A stretch of 10,213 nt of DNA from an uncultured Pyrinomonas sp. (lineage in GTDB: Bacteria > Acidobacteriota > Blastocatellia > Pyrinomonadales > Pyrinomonadaceae). The notes beneath the pieces are model-generated. The model had not been told where the DNA came from and ran no database searches. It saw only the letters and a list, made by a program, of their open reading frames with translations. The position numbers and the translations under genes were made by a program. The stretch is taken from the NCBI GenBank assembly GCA_937135995.1, contig CAKZOF010000193.1, positions 1 to 10,213 of the forward strand, given 5' to 3'. This document shows positions 5,528-10,213 of this stretch, piece after piece (the first letter of the stretch is position 1; every line of letters starts with the position of its first letter).

Positions 5528-5839
5528 CTCGAAGCGGCTGAAATGCTTTCTCTGCCCAGCGCCCCGAACGAACCGCGAGTCTCCGCCTTCCCTCTGCGAC
5601 ATGTTTGAAGACTTGCTCGTCCACCAGCGAGACGTTGAAGGTTCATCCTCACTCCGGAGAATCGCTGGCGCATCCGGAAAACACTGCGCGCCACGCGACC
5701 TTTCACGTACATGGCCGGCGACAACCGGAGGAAGATCACCGGCGCATCCCGCGTCGCGACGAAGTTCGCTCGCCGAAATACACACTCTCTCACCTAGGAC
5801 GTGTCCCGAACGCACGGCGCGAAGCGACGAAGTTGTCCG
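5528..5839. other. 312-bp stretch without a convincing gene
   Basis: It lies between the convergent EEP gene and the short ORF after egtB. Frames here give arginine- and serine-rich peptides without recognisable domains. One minus-strand frame from GTG 5793 has fair third-position GC for about 45 codons but no ribosome-binding site, and it runs into the EEP gene, so it is at best a remnant. A 7-bp inverted repeat, CCAGCGA (5624-5630) with TCGCTGG (5662-5668), is present without a T-run. No clear terminator for either neighbour is seen. Confidence 0.5.
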
Positions 5840-6034
5840 TCACTGCGCCGGTTGCTGGTCCGCCCTGCGCCGGATTCGGGCAGCCGCCTCTTTGGTGACG
5901 ATGCACAGGCCGTAGACCTTTTCCGCGAGCAGACGGGACTCAACTTCCACAGCTTGATCGTAGGTGAGATCGCTCGCCTCGCAGCCTCGCTCGCTAACCA
6001 CAGCCCACGCTCTCTCGTCCAGTTCGCTCTCCAT
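5840..6034 (-). CDS. Short conserved-looking ORF downstream of egtB, unknown
   Basis: 64 residues on the minus strand, starting 46 bp after the egtB stop and so likely co-transcribed with it. The protein begins MESELDERAWAVVSERGC and contains EASDLTYDQAVEVESRLLAEKVYGLCIVTKEAAARIRR (shown here only as key parts: Cys18, the YDQA turn at 25-28, and the VYGLCIVT strand at 40-47). The alternation of charged helix, hydrophobic strand and basic tail looks like a genuine small folded domain, and codon third positions are mostly G or C like its neighbours. It has no signal peptide or membrane helix. The Shine-Dalgarno is poor, so translation may depend on egtB. I recognise no family. The two cysteines do not form a metal or redox motif. 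The opposite strand is open too but gives a less protein-like sequence. Confidence 0.55.
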   Translation of the reverse strand: MESELDERAWAVVSERGCEASDLTYDQAVEVESRLLAEKVYGLCIVTKEAAARIRRRADQQPAQ

Positions 6035-6080
6035 GGCCAGTCTCGATGCGCGTGAAGCGGAACGGCTCTCACGACGCGCT

Positions 6081-7436
6081 CTAAACGTCTGCGGCGCAAC
6101 GCAAGCCAGCGAACGCGACGCGGAAATGGCGCCGGAAGAAATTCCTGAAGGAGGTGCGCAACACCGAAGCGCTGGTCGCCCACGAACCGCCCTTCAATAC
6201 GCAGTGGTCGCCATCGAACCACTCGGCGGAATATTCCCGATAAGGGAAAGGTTGAAAACCTTCATACGGGCCGAAAGCGCTCGCCGTCCATTCCCAAACG
6301 TTGCCCGTCATGTCCAAACAACCGCACGCGCTGTGCCCTTGCGCAAACGCGTCCACGGGCGTCGTCCCCCAACGCTCCATACCGAAGTTGCACCGCTCCG
6401 CCGACGGCTGCTCATCGCCCCACGCGTAGCGACGCTTCCTTGCGCCATCCCACGAAGCAGCGCGCTCCCACTCGATTTCGGTCGGCAATCTCTTGCCGAT
6501 GAAGTGCGCGTATGCTTCGGCTTCGTACCAACTGATGCCCCACACAGGATGGTCCAGCGGCAAAGGTCTACGGTCGAACATCGTCCGCAGCGTCCACTCG
6601 CCGCCGTCGCGCTGCCAGTAGAGCGGCGCGGTCCAACCTTCGCGTTCGCGCCACTCCCAACCCTGATCGCTCCAGAGTTCGCGTCGGCGATAGCCATCTT
6701 CTTCGACGAAACGCAAGTAGTCAGCGTTGGTCACCGGCGCGCGCATGATTTCGAACGTCGGTAGCTGGACCACATGGACCGGAAGCTCGTTGTCGTAAGC
6801 GAAACCCGGCCAGACCGCACCGACGACGCACTCGCCCGCGGGCACGCGGACCCACCCACTGCGCGCATCGCACAGCGTCGACGCTGCGCTGCGTGCGCCG
6901 CCTGTTCCCGCATTGTGCGTTTCGTTTATCAATTGCGGAGCTTTCTTTTCCTCCGGTGGAAGGAGATGGAAGAGGTAGAGCAGGGTTTCTTGATGTTGCC
7001 GCTCGTGCTCCAACACGAGATGAAAGACGTAAGCATCGCGGAGCAAAGGCTCATCCACAACGAAAGAGGCTCGCTCGAGAAAGCTCAACGTCCGTTCGCG
7101 CACTCGTCCCAAATATTCTTCCATTTCGCGCCGCGACGGGAGATCGCGCGACTCTTCGCGCGGCGTCTTGATCGGATCGAACAAGCGCATGTAGCTTTGA
7201 TCGAGCGGCGCATCGCCTTTGGCTCGTTGCAAGATCCAGTGTTCTTCGAACGCTCCGATGTGCGCCAGATGCCAGATGATCGGGCGGTAACCGAATCCTG
7301 GACTTCGGTGCAGATGCTCTTCCCGCGCAAGATCGAACAGACCGAGCGTGCGCTGGCGCGTTTGCTCCATCTCATCCGCGATGAGCGCCTTGTCCGCAGG
7401 CAACGCGCGTGGCCGACCGGCTGTCTTGTCGTTCAT
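6081..7436 (-). CDS. egtB: Ergothioneine biosynthesis sulfoxide synthase EgtB
   Basis: Non-heme iron enzyme that joins hercynine to a thiol with O2, giving a sulfoxide on the way to ergothioneine. 451 residues from the ATG at 7436, supported by GGAGGG about eight bases upstream; an in-frame TTG at 7442 is less likely. The N-terminal DinB-like domain carries the three iron-ligand histidines: His59 in WHLAHIG, and His144 and His148 in LEHERQH. From about residue 194 comes the formylglycine-generating-enzyme-like domain (VPAGECVVG, GISWYEAEAYAHFIGKRLPT, MTGNVWEWT, LKGGSWATS). Where the mycobacterial enzyme has its gamma-glutamylcysteine-binding arginine motif, this one has LFDPIKTPREESRDLPSR (85-102). 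The late RNWD of the mycobacterial enzyme, as I recall it, is RNFF here (431-434). This resembles the cysteine-using type known from Chloracidobacterium, an inference. It diverges from egtD. Family assignment is very firm. Confidence 0.95.
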   Translation of the reverse strand: MNDKTAGRPRALPADKALIADEMEQTRQRTLGLFDLAREEHLHRSPGFGYRPIIWHLAHIGAFEEHWILQRAKGDAPLDQSYMRLFDPIKTPREESRDLPSRREMEEYLGRVRERTLSFLERASFVVDEPLLRDAYVFHLVLEHERQHQETLLYLFHLLPPEEKKAPQLINETHNAGTGGARSAASTLCDARSGWVRVPAGECVVGAVWPGFAYDNELPVHVVQLPTFEIMRAPVTNADYLRFVEEDGYRRRELWSDQGWEWREREGWTAPLYWQRDGGEWTLRTMFDRRPLPLDHPVWGISWYEAEAYAHFIGKRLPTEIEWERAASWDGARKRRYAWGDEQPSAERCNFGMERWGTTPVDAFAQGHSACGCLDMTGNVWEWTASAFGPYEGFQPFPYREYSAEWFDGDHCVLKGGSWATSASVLRTSFRNFFRRHFRVAFAGLRCAADV

Positions 7437-7475
7437 CTTCAACTCCCTCCCGATGCGAGAAAAATTTTTGATTTT

Positions 7476-7546
7476 CGCACATCTTTTGACCCGCTCCCGC
7501 TTCGCGTTCTAGAGTATCATAGCGAAGCCGAAAGCGAAGATGTGCG
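7476..7546. promoter_or_regulatory. Divergent egtB/egtD promoter with nested inverted repeats
   Basis: CGCACATCTT (7476-7485) and AAGATGTGCG (7537-7546) are perfect 10-bp inverted arms. Inside them GCTTCGC (7499-7505) and GCGAAGC (7522-7528) are a second perfect pair, and TCTAGA (7508-7513) lies at the centre. Toward egtD, TTGACC (7486-7491) and TAGAGT (7510-7515) with 18 bases between make a plausible promoter. Toward egtB, TATGAT (7521-7516 on the minus strand) is a good -10 without a clear -35. An A5T5 tract (about 7460-7469) lies on the egtB side and may bend the DNA. The symmetry suggests joint control of both genes by a dimeric regulator. Confidence 0.5.
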
Positions 7547-7637
7547 TGGCCGCGCCCTCCGCGCCGGTCGAGACGAGCCAGCGTCTTTTCGCGCGCCCGC
7601 TGCGTTCGCTTCGACCCATGCGTTCAAGGGGACCGAA

Positions 7638-8630
7638 ATGACTCCAACTACACAATTACGCATTCACCGGAGCGCGACGAGCGAATCGACACAGGCCTTT
7701 GCCGACGACGTGCGACGTGGGTTATCGGCTCACCCGAAGAACCTACCGCCGAAATACTTCTACGATCCGCTCGGTTCGCAGCTCTTCGAAGCCATCTGCC
7801 TGCTCCCCGAATACTACCTGACGCGCGCCGAAGACGAGATCCTCGCGGTGCACTCGGAAGAGATCATCGGCAGTCTCGACATCTTGCCGGAGACGTTGCT
7901 TGAACTCGGCAGCGGCAGCGCTGCCAAGACCCGACGGCTGATCGATGCGCTCTTCCGCCAAGGACGCTCCACGCTTCGTTACGTGCCGGTGGACATCTCG
8001 GCGACGGCGCTCGAAAGAAGCGCGCGTGAATTGCTCGGCAAATACCCGACGCTGCGCATCGAAGCCTACGCGAGCGACTATGACACGGCGCTTGTGCGTT
8101 GGCGAACCGAGCGCGATGGATCAACGCTGGCGCTCTTTCTCGGCTCCAACATCGGCAACTTCGACCGCGACGAAGCTGATCGTTTCTTGCGTTCGGTCCG
8201 CCACGCGCTCCGGCGCGGCGACGCGCTGCTCATTGGCATCGACCTGAAGAAGAGCCGCACGCTCCTCGAAGCGGCCTACGACGACGCGCTCGGCGTGACG
8301 GCGGCCTTCAATCTCAACTTGCTCGTGCGCATCAACCGCGAACTCAACGCTGACTTTGATCCGCGAGCTTTTCGGCACGTCGCCATTTACAACCAAGATC
8401 GCGGGCGCGTGGAACTTTATCTCGAAAGCGCGCGTGCGCAACGCGTGCGCATCGCCGCGCTCGGTCTCGAGGTCGCCTTTGCGTGTGGCGAGCGCATCCA
8501 CACCGAAAACTCGTACAAGTACGACCTCGATGAGATCTCGGAACTCGCGCGACGAAACGGCTTCGAGCGGCGCGCGACATGGTTCGACCGCCAGCGGTTC
8601 TTCAGCAGCAATCTTCTTTTGGTGACTTGA
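7638..8630 (+). CDS. egtD: L-histidine N-alpha-methyltransferase EgtD
   Basis: SAM-dependent enzyme that trimethylates the alpha-amino group of histidine to hercynine, the first committed step of ergothioneine synthesis. 330 residues, normal for the family. Visible in order: PPKYFYDPLGSQLFEAI (37-53), PEYYLTRAE (57-65) with the histidine-binding tyrosine region, the SAM site LELGSGSAAKTR (88-99), PVDIS (117-121), LFLGSNIGNF (166-175) with the histidine-binding Asn, AAYDDALGVTAAFN (212-225), and IHTENSYKY with Glu290 and Ser292. Those last two match the Glu/Ser that hold the substrate imidazole in the mycobacterial enzyme. The ATG at 7638 has AAGGGGA about six bases upstream. The frame is open far upstream, antisense to egtB, but that part does not resemble EgtD. 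The ligase gene starts only nine bases after the stop, indicating an operon. Product is cytoplasmic. Confidence 0.96.
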   Translation: MTPTTQLRIHRSATSESTQAFADDVRRGLSAHPKNLPPKYFYDPLGSQLFEAICLLPEYYLTRAEDEILAVHSEEIIGSLDILPETLLELGSGSAAKTRRLIDALFRQGRSTLRYVPVDISATALERSARELLGKYPTLRIEAYASDYDTALVRWRTERDGSTLALFLGSNIGNFDRDEADRFLRSVRHALRRGDALLIGIDLKKSRTLLEAAYDDALGVTAAFNLNLLVRINRELNADFDPRAFRHVAIYNQDRGRVELYLESARAQRVRIAALGLEVAFACGERIHTENSYKYDLDEISELARRNGFERRATWFDRQRFFSSNLLLVT

Positions 8631-8639
8631 ACGCTCAGA

Positions 8640-10031
8640 ATGAGAATTATGAACAACGAGGATGCACCACCGGAAGAAGCTGGTTCGCCACCCAACGTGA
8701 GCTTCGATCCGTCCCGACCACTCAGCGCGGGCGATGCGCCGCTGCTGGCAGAGCACGTGCGCTCCAACGCCAAACCAGCCAGCGCGCGCCGTTGCGGCCT
8801 CGAACTGGAACTCTTCGGCTACGTCGCGCGCACGCTGGATCGTCTTTCCGCGGCGCAGGTGCGAAACGTCCTAACCGACCTAGCTCGCTCCGAGGACGAA
8901 CTGGTGCGGGAAGGCGAAACCATCGTCGAAGCGCGGCTCGAGGACGGCGCGCGTGCCACGGTCGAGCCGGGCGGGCAGATCGAGTTCTCCAGCGCGCCGC
9001 GCCCGACGCTCACCGAACTCGAACGCGACGTGGGGAGCTTTCTTTCGCGCCTGCATGACATCGCGCAACGACGCGGCCTTCTCTTCATCGCAGCCGGCTT
9101 CGATCCCATCCGCTCCCTCGACGAACAGCGCTGGTACCCGAAAAAACGCTACCAAGTGCTGCGCCCATATCTCGAGCGCCACGGACGCCGTGCGCTCGAT
9201 ATGATGGCGCGCACCTGCGCCGTGCAGGTCAATCTCGACTACACCTCGACCGAAGAGCTGGGCCAGCAATTCGCCTTCGCCAACGTCGCAGCCCCTATCA
9301 TCGCGGCGCTTGCCGCCAACGCGCCGTTCGAGCGCGGCGCGCCTTCCGGTTACCGTTCGCTGCGCGCGCTCGCGTGGACCGAGACCGATCCCGACCGTTG
9401 TGGTCCGGCCCCGGCGGCGTTCGCCGATGAAGTGACGCCCGAGACGCTCGTCGCTCACGCGCAACAGGTGCCGATGATCTTCGTTCGCCGTGATGGGCAT
9501 TACTTGCGCAGCCCGCAAGGGCGTAGTTTCGCCGAATTTCTCGTTAATCCGCCGCGCGACATCAAGCCGCGATTTCAAGATTGGACCGATCACTTATCGA
9601 CCATCTTCACGAACGCACGCTGGCGCGGGCATCTCGAGCTGCGCGCCATGGATGGCAACCGCGTGGAGATGGCGCTCGCGCTGGCGGCGTTGTGGCGCGG
9701 TCTGCTCTACGATCGGACCACTCTGGAAGAGGCGCGCCGACGGTTGCCACGCGTACATCGCCGCGATCTACTGGCGCTCGAACGCCTCGTCGCGCGCCAA
9801 GCATTGGCCGCTGCCGCAGACGGGCTGCGCGTCTTCGAACTGGCGCGCGACCTCGTCGCGTTGGCGGCTGAAGGACTACGGCGCACGGCATCCGACGAGG
9901 AGCGTTACCTTGACCCGCTCAAAGAAGCGCTGGCCGAACGAGCTAGTCCGGCAGATGCACTCTTGAAGAACTGGGAAGGCTCTTGGCACAAGAAGATGAC
10001 GCATGTCATCGCCTATCTGCGAGCGGCATGA
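8640..10031 (+). CDS. egtA: Glutamate-cysteine ligase, GCS2 family (EgtA-like)
   Basis: ATP-dependent ligase that should join glutamate and cysteine to gamma-glutamylcysteine. 463 residues. Family signatures: GLELELFGYV (53-62), VEPGGQIEFSSAP (108-120, substrate and metal site), MMARTCAVQVNLDYTSTEELG, then NAPFERGAPSGYRSLR, the WTETDPDRCG segment, VPMIFVRRDGHYL, and HLELRAMDGN before LWRGLLYDRTT. The pattern resembles plant and alphaproteobacterial (GSH1-like) ligases as well as EgtA. The first about 45 residues are Pro/Glu-rich and probably disordered. ATG 8640 starts nine bases after egtD; ATG 8649 is an in-frame alternative; neither has a strong Shine-Dalgarno, so translation is likely coupled to egtD. 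The symbol egtA is inferred from position beside egtD and egtB. Equally it may serve gamma-glutamylcysteine or glutathione synthesis (gshA). Its stop TGA overlaps the next start as ATGA. Confidence 0.88.
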   Translation: MRIMNNEDAPPEEAGSPPNVSFDPSRPLSAGDAPLLAEHVRSNAKPASARRCGLELELFGYVARTLDRLSAAQVRNVLTDLARSEDELVREGETIVEARLEDGARATVEPGGQIEFSSAPRPTLTELERDVGSFLSRLHDIAQRRGLLFIAAGFDPIRSLDEQRWYPKKRYQVLRPYLERHGRRALDMMARTCAVQVNLDYTSTEELGQQFAFANVAAPIIAALAANAPFERGAPSGYRSLRALAWTETDPDRCGPAPAAFADEVTPETLVAHAQQVPMIFVRRDGHYLRSPQGRSFAEFLVNPPRDIKPRFQDWTDHLSTIFTNARWRGHLELRAMDGNRVEMALALAALWRGLLYDRTTLEEARRRLPRVHRRDLLALERLVARQALAAAADGLRVFELARDLVALAAEGLRRTASDEERYLDPLKEALAERASPADALLKNWEGSWHKKMTHVIAYLRAA

Positions 10032-10045
10032 CGACGAACTCCGGT
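10028..10045 (+). repeat. Direct repeat copy 1 (duplicated start region)
   Basis: ATGACGACGAACTCCGGT here recurs at 10096-10113 as ATGACGACGAACTCTGGT, 17 of 18 identical. Both copies begin at a potential start codon with a TGA overlapping it. A GGTCCAG motif also follows each copy, after TTGAA in the first and overlapping the GGT in the second. It looks like a short tandem duplication of the start of the downstream gene, with diverged sequence between. Confidence 0.7.
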
Positions 10046-10099
10046 TTGAAGGTCCAGTTTCGCGTGCCAGTAGACCGGCACGCCGCACTCTTTCGATGA
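10028..10099 (+). CDS. 23-codon mini-ORF linking the ligase and ABC ATPase genes
   Basis: Starts at an ATG overlapping the ligase stop (ATGA at 10028-10031) and ends at a TGA overlapping the next gene's ATG (10096-10099). The peptide begins MTTNSG, as does the ABC ATPase, then LKVQFRVPVDRHAALFR. It has no domain. It could be a relay ORF that carries translation by stop-start re-initiation from the ligase to the ABC gene, or a decayed duplicate of the ABC gene start. Whether it is translated cannot be decided from the sequence. Confidence 0.4.
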   Translation: MTTNSGLKVQFRVPVDRHAALFR

Positions 10100-10113
10100 C
10101 GACGAACTCTGGT
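10096..10113 (+). repeat. Direct repeat copy 2 (start of ABC ATPase gene)
   Basis: Second copy of the 18-bp direct repeat, spaced 68 bp start to start from the first. Because 68 is not a multiple of three, the two copies are read in different frames and only the second leads into the ABC domain. Confidence 0.7.
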
Positions 10114-10213
10114 CCAGCGGTCGAATTTCACGACGTTGCCTTCTTTCCTGAGGGCGCTTCGCGGCCCATCGTCGATGGTCTCGATTTCACCATCGCGCGC
10201 GGTGAGACGTTGG
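10096..10213 (+). CDS. ABC transporter ATP-binding protein, N-terminal fragment
   Basis: 39 codons before the window edge. After MTTNSGPA come VEFHDVAFF (8-16), SRPIVDGLDF (21-30) and TIARGETL (31-38). This is the standard opening of an ABC ATPase: the A-loop region, then the strand and turn leading into the Walker A loop, which lies just outside the window. There is no Shine-Dalgarno, so the start depends on re-initiation from the mini-ORF stop that overlaps it. It is the last visible member of the egtD-ligase operon. The transported substrate is unknown from this fragment, and involvement with ergothioneine or thiols would be a guess. Confidence 0.8.
   Translation, partial: MTTNSGPAVEFHDVAFFPEGASRPIVDGLDFTIARGETL

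Noticed and set aside
5416..5793. Minus-strand GTG frame of 125 codons
   Set aside because: No ribosome-binding site, an in-frame stop directly before the GTG, overlap into the EEP gene end and no domain. Could be a remnant at most.
7437..7442. TTG start for EgtB two codons upstream
   Set aside because: The GGAGGG spacing is better for the ATG at 7436, and ATG is the commoner start; the two differ by only two residues.
6774..7637. Plus-strand frame extending EgtD by 288 codons upstream
   Set aside because: The extension is antisense to egtB, has no similarity to EgtD, and a good ribosome-binding site marks the ATG at 7638, which gives the normal length.
1..10213. CRISPR array, insertion sequence or phage genes
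   Set aside because: No regularly spaced repeats, no transposase or integrase motifs and no phage structural genes were seen; the only mobile-type gene is the endonuclease ORF.

Overview
The window is GC-rich bacterial DNA of chromosomal, mostly housekeeping or metabolic character. Three things weakly suggest an Acidobacteriota-like organism (Blastocatellia or Chloracidobacteria): a divergent egtB/egtD pair, an EgtB that lacks the motifs of the gamma-glutamylcysteine-using type, and a plant-type glutamate-cysteine ligase. No rRNA or other phylogenetic marker confirms this, so the assignment is a low-confidence inference.

Left part (1-3582): a nearly complete thioredoxin reductase gene (minus strand, cut by the window edge) diverges from a 3-hydroxyacyl-CoA dehydrogenase gene. 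A perfect 11-bp inverted repeat lies in the space between them. The dehydrogenase gene is followed 30 nt later by a PilZ-domain (c-di-GMP receptor type) gene. After a 268-bp spacer with palindromes and a possible terminator comes an enoyl-CoA hydratase. The dehydrogenase and the hydratase catalyse consecutive steps of fatty-acyl-CoA or butyryl-CoA metabolism.

Middle (3583-5839): a spacer with a possible 40-codon ORF, a small two-helix membrane protein, then a PD-(D/E)XK homing-endonuclease-like ORF. The reading frame of that ORF runs straight through an intact tRNA-Ala(GGC), which ends in a strong intrinsic terminator. Next is an endonuclease/exonuclease/phosphatase (EEP) family protein, followed by a 312-bp stretch with no convincing gene.

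Right part (5840-10213): the ergothioneine region. egtB and a short downstream ORF lie on the minus strand. egtD and a glutamate-cysteine ligase gene (egtA-like) lie on the plus strand. The divergent promoter region carries nested inverted repeats. EgtD makes hercynine (N-alpha-trimethylhistidine), and EgtB adds sulfur from cysteine or gamma-glutamylcysteine. The ligase could supply gamma-glutamylcysteine, but this EgtB looks more like the type that takes free cysteine, so the ligase's role is open. The ligase stop codon overlaps (ATGA) the start of a 23-codon mini-ORF. The mini-ORF's stop in turn overlaps (ATGA) the start of an ABC transporter ATPase gene that leaves the window, and the two starts are a near-identical 18-bp direct repeat.

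Most notable: the endonuclease ORF fused in frame across a tRNA-Ala gene with a codon boundary exactly at tRNA nucleotide 1; the mismatch between EgtB type and its ligase neighbour; and the duplicated, translationally coupled start before the ABC ATPase.
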